Shown here: in pieces, positions 54,690 to 64,000 of the stretch | How positions within the stretch are numbered: position 1 is the stretch's first letter | Layout of the letters: every line of letters begins with the position of its first letter | Assembly: GCA_021234155.1 (NCBI GenBank) | Contig: JAJEKV010000039.1 | Coordinates: 8,257,077-8,321,076, forward strand | Length of the DNA: 64,000 nucleotides | Reading direction: 5' to 3' | Source: Isoetes taiwanensis | Taxonomy: Eukaryota; Streptophyta; Lycopodiopsida; Isoetales; Isoetaceae | The notes under the pieces: generated by a model | Seen by the model: the letters and a program-made list of their open reading frames with translations, nothing else | What the model was told of the DNA's origin: nothing | Database searches by the model: none | Program-made: the position numbers and the translations under genes

Positions 54690-55800
54690 GATATTGTTCG
54701 CGAAGCTCATCAAGGGGCTAGGTGGTGGTCATTTTCATGGTGACACCACGGCACGCAAAATCCTTCTAGCTGGGTATTATTGGCCCACGCTCTTCAAAGA
54801 TGCTCACGCCCACGCCCGCCCACGTGTGACGCTTGCCCGTGGTGGGGGGCCCACGCCCGTGGCGGCTCTTCCCTTGGCGCCGGTCGCCCGCGCCACTTCC
54901 CTTCAGCAAATGGGGAATGGACTTTGTGGGACCTATAGATCCTCCTGCGCGGCACACCCGTGCCCGTTACATTCTGGTTCTCACTGACTACGCTACCAAA
55001 TGGGCGGAAGCTTGTGCACTTCCAGACAACACTGCAGCAAGCACAGCTAGGGTCCTCTATCAACAAATTATCACGCGATTCGGCTGCCCCACGGAGCTGG
55101 TCAGTGATCGTAGTGTCCATTTCATCAATCATACTATCAAGGAGCTGACGGATTATCTCCTGATACATCGTCACAAGAGCACACCTTACTATCCTCAAGG
55201 TAATGGGTTGGCAGAAAGCACCAACAAAACTCTGGTCACCATTCTCAAGAAAATTTGTGACGCTTCCCGCACAGACTGGCAGACAAAACTTCCTACTGTT
55301 CTTTGGGCCTACAACACTTGTTTCAAGATTGCTACCGGTCACACTCCTTTCAAATTGGTTTATGGTCAGGAAGCTCTCATGCCGTTTGAATACATCCTTC
55401 CAACACTCCGTTTTCAAGCTCTTTGCTCATAATCCCTGGCGCACTCAAAGAAAGGGTCTATCAATTAGAACAGTTGGATGAACTTCGAAGGGATGCTTAT
55501 ATTCGTGTTCTTCATGGACAATGATTACAAAAATCTTTACATGACAAGCGTCAAGACAAAAACATTCAAAGAAGGCGATTTGGTTCTTCTTTATGATTCA
55601 GTACAAAAATTTTAGGGTAAACTCAAGTTTCGTTGGCTTGGCCCTTATCAAATTGTTCAAGTGGTTAGACCCGGCGTTTTCCAAGCTGGCGAGTTAGATG
55701 GCACTCCATTACCTACATTGGTTAATGATTTTTCGTCTCAAAACATTTCATCACCGTAGGCGACAATCAACAAAACCGATGCGGTTCAAGAAGCAAACAC
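54690..55800 (+). pseudogene. E2 integrase
   Basis: Zinc-binding start KGLGGGHFHGDTTARKILLA, GYYWPTLFKDAHAHAR (54712-54820). The CDIC pair is lost by local indels (54825-54850). Core: SKWGMDFVGPIDPPARHTR, LTDYATKWAEACALPDNTAA, TELVSDRSVHFINHTIKELT, YYPQGNGLAESTNKTL: all three catalytic acids (D, D, E) are present in a 199-codon open stretch 54833-55432. C-terminus (55432-55760): KERVYQLEQLDELRRDAYIR-like and FKEGDLVLLYDS-like pieces, then RWLGPYQIVQVV in broken frames. GPY/F end, no chromodomain. Confidence 0.9.
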
Positions 55801-56745
55801 CACGAAAGTGACTAGAAAGGCGGCATATTATATTATAGTGGATATTTTTACAAAATGTGAAATTTGCCCGACTATTTTCGCTATGGGCAGCGCGCCTATA
55901 TACAAAAAGGGCTCGAGCCCTATCTACTAAAACCTAAGAGGAAAAACCCTCTACTCGGGTTCGGGCGGAGGCAGAGGTGATGCGGAGGAGATGGTAGAGG
56001 TTACGCTTTCGGGATCCGAAGGTGCGAGAACCACCTCCATCCCGTTGGTCTTGGTCGGGATGTTCAGCCATCCCGGCACACCAGCCGCAAATCCATTCTC
56101 CGCGCCACGATTGTGGCAGCGCCCGAGGTCCGGACAATTCATCTTGCGGGTAATCCACTCGGCGGTTTCGTGGGCATAGTGCGGTCCTCGTTCAAACCGG
56201 CGGCCATCTTTGGCGCCATCGGATGCCGCCGTTTACTCCGGTTTGTCTTATATAGCCAAGCGAGGAACTCCTTGTCGGCGTGGACCAATCAGAAATTAGC
56301 CAGCGTGTTTGCAATGCAAGGCTCTTTCTAAAGCGAGAATCTTTTCTCCCGCCGCCAAATCTAGCCGGGGTACTCTCGACACATTCGTTTTCATGATATC
56401 CCGCCGAGTTACGCATTAAATGCCTTTGTTTCTTTTCATACCCGTCAACAATTAATATGTGTCCTTTGGTTTTGTCACATCGATCCTTCTCTCACGGCTC
56501 ATCCTCACCGTTCATTGCTTCTCCCTTACGTTTTTGGGGACTTAGCCAAATTTTTGCCTCTCAATACACTCCTTGGCATCTTTTCGACACTGGCACCATC
56601 AGCGGCTCGGTTTAGCTCTCTTCATACCTCTTAAGCCTCCGGTTATGCGCCCTAAAACCTTTTCGTTCCTCTGCGCCTTTGTCCTCCGTGCTTGGCCGCC
56701 CGTCCTCGCCTTTGAATCACTCTTCGTTTTACGCAAATCGTTACC
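55801..56745. other. E2 region between integrase and ORF3, with antisense frames
   Basis: Counterpart of E1 43479-44419. Minus-strand blocks MNCPDLGRCHNRGAENGF and GMEVVLAPSDPES match those of E1. No sense gene. Confidence 0.45.
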
Positions 56746-59700
56746 ATGGCTGCACCAAGATTTTCTACACTTCAAACTCTTGCTCCCAAGGATCCGGCTC
56801 TTTTTGAGTCTGTATCCTTCTTGACGCCTACTTTCCATGAAGCCCTTGTTGGCCCAAATAAAGTCATTTGAGCGACAAAAGCTTTCTGAATTCTCTCAAA
56901 TGGAACTTCCGGCTCCAAATCGACCAAGCGAAGGCGGTTCATCGCCAATATCGTTAACGCCCGCATGGCTACACCCGCGTGGTCGATGGCACCACCATTT
57001 TTTGACTCAACATTTGATTTCTGAGGTATTTCATATTCCCTTGCACACCCCTTGTTTATCATGGTGCGCCATACGGGATCTAGATGTCCGCGAGTTTGGT
57101 GCACCTCCTTATCATGCCAATGTCCATCGTCGACCAATATCGACAAGCCTCCACGAAACCTTTGTTAAATTTACGTGGCGCAAGTTCCTTGGGTATTCTA
57201 TCAAGAACACCCATATCAATAAGCCTTTCTATAACATGGTCATCAGCGCTACACACTCCAACCACCACATAGATTGGCCCCAAATGATGTTCTATCGTCT
57301 TCTCCAAGAAGTGGACCGCCTTGAGGTGCCACTTCCATTTCAAGTTTCGTGGGAGGCCACCTTCAAGCCCTCATCCGTCATTACTTCCCTCCCACACCAC
57401 AAAATTCTCATAATTCCACTCGGCCGGTCCCTTCCAGCGACTAACCGAAGCCGGCACTTCACGCCCTTCTTCTTTTGGTCATGTCCAAAGTCCGCACACT
57501 CATGTCTTTGTCTCCTCCTCCGCTACACCATCCGGTTCACACCATCTTTCCCAAACATCACAAACCGGGCAACGGCCGGCTCCACCACCACAACACCCTC
57601 GTGGGTTGTTGTATATCGGTATCGCCGGGATGCTCAAGCTGCCGCTCTCAAGTTACAAGAATCCCAAGGCGCTCTTATGAGCGGGGTTCAGCGGGTACTA
57701 GAGGCCTACGATGCGGTACGGGACCTTCAAGTCACCCTTTGCCCAAGTTGCAACTTTGGAGGCCAAACTTCAAGACAAGCACGAGCTCTCTTACAGGGCT
57801 CATACGGATCTCAAAAGTGCACAAGATCAAGTCAGCCAACTTGCGGATCAACAGGCTCGGCTCAATCAGAAATTCAGAATTTATTGGAGCACAACAAGTC
57901 CACGAAGCTATATCCGGGTACCAAGGGCCGCGAGATATTGCCAAGCTCAACGCCTTGTACTCGAACTTTGTGAAAATTTCAGCACTCAAGTTCAAAACCT
58001 TACAGGCGGGGCGCTCAAATTGCCTCCTTGGACGCTCGGCTTTCTACACAGACCTCTCGGCTCACCTCTCTTCAAGATCAGCTTACGGAGGTGTAGAAGC
58101 GAAGATTCTTGATGACGCGGAGATTGCCGTGCTTCGTCTCAATACTCCGGGGAAATCCTCCTCCCAGGTCAACACTTCTCGAGAAGCGGGTCCGTGACCA
58201 ATCACGCCTGCTTTGCTAGAAAAGGACAACCGGATCCGTGATCTTGAACAACATTTTGCGGCAAGCTATTGATCTGGCTGATGAGGCTCAAGCAAAACTT
58301 GGCGCCCATACCGCCATTATTAACGAATGCTGTTGACTTCCCGGTTCCTTCCGCTATCGCGATTATGTGGTTGCTCGCCGCCACCTCTTCCTTTCGAAGT
58401 GGCATGCGGCGAGATGGACTGTGGATATTCCCCGAGCAACTTGTAGATTTTCTTAGGATTTGGCCGAACTCTCCATTGAAGACAAAGGGTTGTCTTTGTG
58501 CCCTTGTGGTCTTTGATCTCATACATCGTGCCGATCCGGACTTTATCACCTTGAGTTGTTCAGCCCATGGCTTACATATTTCATGATTTCTATCCGGGTG
58601 ATACACGGGAACACTTAGAGATGGGCCATGCCAGCTCTTTCGGGGTGACCCCATTGTGCAATGGTTGCTTCGGGGATAACAATCCATATCTTCGATCATG
58701 CTCGGACCCACACTCTTCATCGAGTACATGCCCGAGCTTGCCAATCATTTATCTCTCGGCAAGCGGAAGCGGCTGCAACAGAATAAGGAAGTATCTAGGA
58801 CATCCCAGGATCTTCCCTATGCACAAATTTATATGCGACACCTCGCGGGGTTATAATCAATTACGGGCTCTATTGGATAGCAAGGCGGTCCCCGCGGGAT
58901 GGGATAGCCCCCTCTGTCACCTCTCAACTCTCTGCTTCTCTTTGGGATCGTTGGTGTCAAGCTCTTGATCCGGATCTTGTCGATCAATTCAGGGAGATCG
59001 CTCGGCAACCCATACGGGCATGGTTCCTTCTCCCTATGCTTCTCCGGGCGTACCTCCACGCCCGGGTTCTGACTTACGATTGGCGCCTCCCCTTTTGGAC
59101 CAAGGTCATGGATGGTCATGCGGATGGACTCCACCTCGGATCTCGGCGGATCTCGGGTGGGATCCACGTTTTGTTCGCCCGCTCACATTGGGAAGAAGGT
59201 GCCACTACGGATACCACCACGGTGGATCTATATTGCTAATGGCGTGGTTGGCAGCGCCGGCGGATGCGCTTCATGGTCTTGACACCTTCTTGCGAGAATG
59301 CCACCACCTCACCGATCCTTGATCCATCTTCAAGCAGGTTTTGTCTTTGCTCTCAAATGCATTTTGCTCGGCTCCTTAAATCGGCGGCGTCCCATTTTCC
59401 TTTGCAATCCGAATGCGATTGTCGGTGCCTTTGGCCTCGGACACCTGCCTCCTCATGGAATGTCGGTACATTTCTTGAACACCCATCTTTGCCCTTGAAG
59501 ACATAGTGCGATCTCGCTTTCTTATTGATGCGAGATCCTGCCCTTGGCCACAATACTCCTCCTCCTGCTCTTCAAACACGCCGGGGATCTCATTGCCCGA
59601 TTACCATAATGGTGCCGTCCTCACTCCGTGAGGATCACTTTCGAACAGATGGCTTCAGCCCTCGAAACCCTTCCTCCTTTTCTTCCTCACGAGTGTCGTT
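56746..59700 (+). pseudogene. E2 ORF3 (fragmented)
   Basis: Homologue of E1 ORF3. Start MAAPRFSTLQTLAPKDPALF, then ESVSFLTPTFHEALVGPN in the same frame. N-terminal domain: HLISEVFHIPLHTPCLSWCA, HETFVKFTWRKFLGYSIKNT, HINKPFYNMVISATHSNHHI, DWPQMMFYRLLQEVDRLEV (57008-57340). Coiled-coil pieces at 57735-58140 (QVATLEAKLQDKHELSYRAH, TDLKSAQDQVSQLADQQARL). C-terminal domain pieces at 58340-58620 and 58840-59300 (AYIFHDFYPGDTREHLE, RGYNQLRALLDSKAVPAGWD, ADALHGLDTF-type). Many indels. Both copies having this gene shows it belongs to the family. Confidence 0.75.
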
Positions 59701-59710
59701 TGGTGGGGAG

Positions 59711-60296
59711 TGTTAGTCCTGTGCCTCTGATGCAGGGACTATTCATCACATCTGACAGACCGAGGTCAAGCTCAAGGATCCTCGGTCGACCCGCGGGTCA
59801 GCCATCAAAGGCTCGGCGAGAAGACCAAGCGGCCGGAGACCCACGCAGTCAAAGCCTATCAAGAGGCGCCGCTCAGACAAGTGACGGCCCGTCACCGCCC
59901 GCGTCAGCGTCAGCATGATTCTAGGCACTTCAAGAGGCACCGCCCACATTCCTGCAAATCAGGCCTCCTTCCAGGAGTCGGCACCGAGATCAGTCAGAGT
60001 GTCTATATTGGGCCCAAGGCCATTGTACTATATATATGACTAGAGCTCGCACATGAGTTCTAGATGAGTTTTGAGTCTTGTCTCCTTTCAGTTTTTTCTC
60101 TCTATTGCGAGAGCTCATGTATGTTCATCATTGATATCAAGGAAGCTTATCATTTTCCTCTCATTTGTTCTGTTTTCTTCTTCTTCTTCTCTTCTTGCAA
60201 ATCCCGCGTGACATAGTCCCCGGGACTCTCCTGTTAGATACACGGGTCCTCACAGAGGGCTGTCTTCCAGGAGTTCCCGAACCCAGACCCCAAACA
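59711..60296 (+). repeat. E2 3' LTR
   Basis: 586 bp, TGTTAGTCC...CCCCAAACA, preceded by polypurine GGTGGGGAG (59702-59710), followed by target duplication CCAAG (60297-60301). TATA box ~60027-60039. Confidence 0.93.
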
Positions 60297-62778
60297 CCAA
60301 GCTCTATTTATGGTTATATTTATGAATTATTTGTTCTGGTGTTGCCCATGTTTACTTGTATCTGCATCCATTTGCTGGATATTTATGCTGCTGTTAAAGC
60401 TTTAATCATATGAGCTGCATATATGAGGGCCGTTTTTGATAGATATTAAGATTTCTGAGAATTTTAAGCGGTTTTATAAATCATTTCTATTCCTCACTGA
60501 AGACCTGGCATACCCATTCCGAGGTTTTCGTTTCTTAAAACATTTCATTCTATGCCAAGTTGATTCATCCATGCAACCGTGAGGTTTAACGAGGGCAATT
60601 TTGAGCAGTCTTGATATATTGGCTTGTGTTTAGACTTGTAAGTTTTGGCTTTCATTGATGCAATGGTCTTTGCTTTCCTTTTGCTTTCATAGACTTGTAG
60701 GTTCCTGATCAATTAATATGTTATTCCAGCTTTTAGGTTCTTGACCAATTAATGTTATTTTAACTCTCAATTGGATTTCACTGCACCCATTAAGGCACTT
60801 GGAAGTTGCTTCAATCCACCCTCGCTATACTCTCACAACACCCTTATTGCATGCTTCCCATACATCTGTACATGGATCCTGCATCTTGTTCATCTTGTTC
60901 TTCTGGGCCCATGTTTACTAGCCTTTTCTTTTGGATTGCAACATTTTCCGTATGTTTCTAGCTTTCCCATTGCAGCTCCGGTATAAGCTTTCTGTGCATT
61001 ATACCATATCCCAGAGCATATTAAATAGGCCATTGGGATGCGTTTGCCTCCTATTTTGAGAGAATTATTGTGTTCTTTATTTGATTATGCAGGTGGATTG
61101 CGTGTAGTGCAATATCTCTTTTTTCTGGAAATGATGCTTCTTACACAGCAAACTCAGCATGATACTTTGTGCTTTGGGACATACGCTCAGTGGGAGCACA
61201 GGCAAAGGCCAGCTTTGAGTTCCGGTATTTACAATAAGAACAGTGGTTTCTTTCCCTCCCTGTATCACGTTTAAGACCATTACCTATTGGCGAGATTGGC
61301 TTGTTGGTGGAGATGCATGGGTTTGGCTCCATAGATACAGTTTTAAGTCCTTCCATTTTCTTATTTTGCCATCATAATACATTCATACGGAAATCACGTC
61401 TTTCACTTTGTTGCTAACATGTTCTACTCGAGCTCTTCATATCGTTTGTTGGCTGGATTCAAGATTTGACACTTTTGCTTCATTGTGGACTTAGTTAGGA
61501 TTTTACTTGTTCCATTATTATTTGTTTACTCGCTTTTTCTTTGATATGTTTTGTCCTTTGTCGATAGATGTAGTTTTCATGCATTTGATGTTAACCGTTG
61601 GCATGTTATGTTTACCCCTTTGCTTCTTTGTTCGTTCTTGGACTTGCGTCACACATTCATGTAAGGTAAAAATTTGGGTACACCTCGCTTTTGCTTTGAG
61701 CCATTTACTGATATTATATGTGGTGGGTGTTGATGACATTGCATAGTCTCATTCCGTCTACTCTTAGGGCACAATATGATTTTATCTGGTCCATTTTTTG
61801 AGGATCTACATGATATAGTTTGATGCATATATTTTCAGTCACAGGATTTTGTAGATGATATTCATCGCACATAATCTCTTTGAGGTTTCAGTTTGATGCA
61901 TCTATTTTGGCCTTTCTTCATCTAGGTTGATGGACATTACACCTAATGCTCGATTTGTTTTTCTTTTCATAGCTTTCTTGATACATCCGCCATAGGATTT
62001 TTCAATAGTATTGCTTGGATATTTTGTTGTTCCAACTCATTTTTATTTTGCGACTTCAACGAACCATTAAGCCTCTGCTAGTTTTATTGCCACCATCATG
62101 CCTAAAGCATTCAAATCGACAAACAAAGATCAGCGTGCAACTATGAGATAATGGTAGGCTTTTTACTGACATGATCATCTAACTTTCTTTTATGTCTCTC
62201 TCTTTTTATGGGTTCTATTTATCCATAGATTTTATCATCATTGCGGGTGTCCTTACGTGCCCATTCTATTCTGTTTGACTTACTTGGACATTTTTATCTC
62301 TTTCATCTCATTGGCCCCTTGTGTCTCAGCTTCTAGTGTTCATTAACTTGATTTCCATAACTGCTTCCCTCCTCTCCAGTCTCGTTTATCCACCAAGCCT
62401 TTTTTGTATTGTTTCTTGTTTGTAGCATTTACCATTTTGCTCTAGTTGTGCTATATTGTCCCATTCACCCTTTACTCGGCTTTGTCTCGCCCTTTGTATC
62501 AGCTTTGTATCACCTTTTTCTTTAGGTGGTTTCCTTGTTAGGTCCTTAGAAGTCTTGGTCCTGGTCGCCTTGCATTCTTATCATCTTGTCTGGTTACTTT
62601 GCCAGTTTCTACCTTGTCCATGTCCGTCCCATTAACCCCTTTTATTTTATTGTTCTAGTTGTTTCGCTTAGACTAGTCCCTTGCATCACCTTGGTTCAAT
62701 TTGTCTTTTCTTTTGGGGTTCTTGGATTAGGTCCGTTGGATGTCTTTGATTCCACTTGCTTCATTTTCTTATCAAGTT
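60297..62778. other. T-rich, intron-like DNA right of E2
   Basis: Long plus-strand T-rich stretch with frequent TTTGCAG/TATGCAG acceptor-like sites and no coding domain. It looks like intron or untranslated sequence of a plus-strand transcription unit. Open frames (e.g. 60771-60986) show no family signature. Confidence 0.5.
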
Positions 62779-62940
62779 ATGCAGATCGATCCGACGGATC
62801 GCGATTCTCGAGCCAGACGAGCATGCAAGAGTTGCATGCGTTGCCTGCATGCATTGCATGCATTTCGGGCCTCTCATCCGGTTAGGGGATCGCTATTTCT
62901 TCCTGCATTCGCCTTCAGCTTCTCATCGGCGCTTTCTCTT
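62779..62940 (+). repeat. 162-bp direct repeat, copy 1
   Basis: ATGCAGATCGATCCGACGGA...CATCGGCGCTTTCTCTT. It is identical, as read, to 63306-63467 (offset 527 bp). The copies diverge for ~20 bp and then share GTTATGTTCTATGCTCTC. It contains a run of overlapping GCATGC/TGCATGCA palindromes. Confidence 0.95.
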
Positions 62941-63049
62941 CGCCCAGCAGTGTTTCAGGTTATGTTCTATGCTCTCATGCAGAGGAGGGGCTTCCTCTTG
63001 CATGGGTTGACCTTTCGTGGCATTTCCTATCATTCTTGTTTCTCTTCGA

Positions 63050-63190
63050 CCTGACCTTTCCTGGCGTATCCCTTCCTGGCGTTTCTTATCGTTCTCGGTT
63101 CTCTTCTACCTTGGCCTGCGTTGACCTTTCCTGGCGCATCCCTTCCTGGCGTTTCCTATCTTTCTCGTATCTCTTCCTATCCTTCTCGTC
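63050..63190 (+). repeat. ~72-bp imperfect tandem repeat
   Basis: Two copies of GACCTTTCCTGGCG(T/C)ATCCC, TTCCTGGCGTTTC(T/C)TAT, TTCTCG.TCTCTTC at ~63050-63112 and 63122-63185. Lies between the two 162-bp repeats. Confidence 0.75.
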
Positions 63191-63269
63191 TCGCTTCTAC
63201 CTCGGCATTCCTCCACTATGGGGCAATTCTTGAGCCTTCATCTCGGATCGACGGGAAGTTCTCTTCTTT

Positions 63270-63307
63270 CGGGCGTTGTTGTGTCATGCGAGTCGCAGCT
63301 CGAGAAT
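63270..63307 (+). repeat. 38-bp direct repeat, copy 1
   Basis: CGGGCGTTGTTGTGTCATGC through GCAGCTCGAGAAT; identical to 63953-63990. Confidence 0.95.
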
Positions 63308-63467
63308 GCAGATCGATCCGACGGATCGCGATTCTCGAGCCAGACGAGCATGCAAGAGTTGCATGCGTTGCCTGCATGCATTGCATGCATTTCGGGCCTC
63401 TCATCCGGTTAGGGGATCGCTATTTCTTCCTGCATTCGCCTTCAGCTTCTCATCGGCGCTTTCTCTT
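63306..63467 (+). repeat. 162-bp direct repeat, copy 2
   Basis: Identical copy of 62779-62940. The 38-bp segment just before it (63270-63307, CGGGCGTTGTTGTGTCATGC...CTCGAGAAT) recurs at 63953-63990, so the repeat border is re-used downstream. Confidence 0.95.
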
Positions 63468-63708
63468 AAGCCAAGCTGGTGTTTGAGGGTTATGTTCTAT
63501 GCTCTCCCTCCCTCCCCCTCCCTTAAGTATTTTGTTTATATATGTTGTTAGCGTGGCACGCGGCGCTTTAATCGACCCTCGCTTTTTCGAGGTTTTGTTC
63601 TTCTCTATTGTGTTTTGTGGTCTTATGCAGTGCAGGCGTTGCCGCGGCGTTGGTTTCTTTTGGGCGTGGGTTTTGGGAAGTTTAGCAGCCGGCGTTGTCT
63701 AAGCCTTT

Positions 63709-63785
63709 GCCTAGGGGGCTTATCGCTAGGTTTTTCCTCGAAAACCGAAAGGCGAGTTTTTTTTAATCCGTGATAAGCCCTAGGC
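63709..63785. other. Inverted repeat/hairpin GCCTAGGG..CTTATC
   Basis: Left arm GCCTAGGGGGCTTATC (63709-63724), right arm GATAAGCCCTAGGC (63772-63785), loop of 47 bp containing a second small complementarity (CTCG/CGAG). Could be a terminator-like RNA fold or the remnant of an element end. Confidence 0.75.
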
Positions 63786-63873
63786 AGGTACACTAGCCAA
63801 ACATCTATGATATATTTTTGTATTTTGGGGTCCAGGTGTTATGACTGGATATTCCCTGTATTTTTTGTTTTTT

Positions 63874-63899
63874 GGGTAGCTTGCGATATGCAGCTACCC
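63874..63899. other. Hairpin GGGTAGCT...AGCTACCC
   Basis: Perfect 8-bp stem with a 10-nt loop (TGCGATATGC). It precedes a TGTAATTACA palindrome and GAATAGAAAAG; the whole resembles a transcript 3' end. Confidence 0.75.
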
Positions 63900-63952
63900 A
63901 CTCTCTACCATTGTAATTACACTGCTGGGATGAATAGAAAAGCCCCATCCAT

Positions 63953-63990
63953 CGGGCGTTGTTGTGTCATGCGAGTCGCAGCTCGAGAAT
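63953..63990 (+). repeat. 38-bp direct repeat, copy 2
   Basis: Identical to 63270-63307. Continues as CTACTGACAG to the window end rather than into the 162-bp repeat. Confidence 0.95.
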
Positions 63991-64000
63991 CTACTGACAG

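Larger units (their letters stand above)
49270..60296 (+). mobile_element. E2: Ty3/gypsy LTR retrotransposon, full domain set, decayed
   Basis: Same family as E1, 11.0 kb, with LTRs 49270-49840 and 59711-60296 and the 5-bp duplication CCAAG on both sides (49265-49269, 60297-60301). Order: gag, protease, RT, RNase H, integrase, antisense region, ORF3, polypurine tract. All frames carry indels. It serves as the reference for what E1 lacks. Confidence 0.95.

Noticed and set aside
61038-61746. Short open frames in the T-rich right flank
   Set aside because: Hydrophobic Phe/Leu-rich translations expected from T-rich intron-like DNA; no conserved motif.
1-64000. CRISPR arrays, bacterial operons, tRNA or rRNA genes
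   Set aside because: No regularly spaced short repeats with unique spacers, no rRNA sequence and no cloverleaf with both A and B boxes was seen; the T-arm-like LTR end lacks the rest of a tRNA.

Overview
This is nuclear DNA from a land plant with a large, repeat-rich genome. The evidence is an A-type plant cytochrome P450 with one phase-0 intron, three LTR retrotransposons of plant Ty3/gypsy type, a plant CACTA (En/Spm) DNA transposon with a TNP2 transposase, and no bacterial operon structure. The species cannot be named; a gymnosperm, fern or lycophyte is only a guess.

Layout. 1-1873: P450 gene with TATA box and upstream ORFs; its last ~33 codons are out of frame. 2026-3544: element with ~400-bp inverted-repeat arms carrying a three-exon gene fragment. 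4536-5090: possible HUH-endonuclease (Replitron-like) fragment. 6133-48000: Ty3/gypsy element E1 (LTRs 6133-6715 and 47426-48000, target duplication CTATC), swollen to ~42 kb by nested insertions. Inside its gag lies a minus-strand chromovirus (LTRs 8223-9853 and 39352-40986, tRNA-Met primer site 39339-39350, chromodomain at ~10.8-10.9 kb). Inside the chromovirus lies a 19.6-kb CACTA element (15540-35170, target duplication GTT) with TNP2 transposase, a decayed SET-domain sequence, tandem repeats and further unrecognised coding-like regions. 49270-60296: second, fuller copy E2 of the E1 family (target duplication CCAAG). 48001-49269 and 60297-64000 look like pre-existing non-coding or intron-like DNA, with a duplicated segment and hairpins at the right end.

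Function. E2 has the order gag, protease, RT, RNase H, integrase, then a long extra gene (ORF3) with a coiled coil. E1 keeps gag, protease, integrase and ORF3 but has lost RT/RNase H exactly between protease and integrase, so it would need enzymes in trans. Reading frames in all elements are broken by small indels, many at C/G-rich trinucleotides. Some may be consensus errors at methylated cytosines rather than true mutations.

The most unusual items are the SET-like sequence inside a CACTA element, its internal clusters of a CGTCGTT/CGGCG motif placed next to gene-like regions, the ORF3 of the E1/E2 family, and a chromovirus leader ORF that begins with the same seven residues as histone H3.
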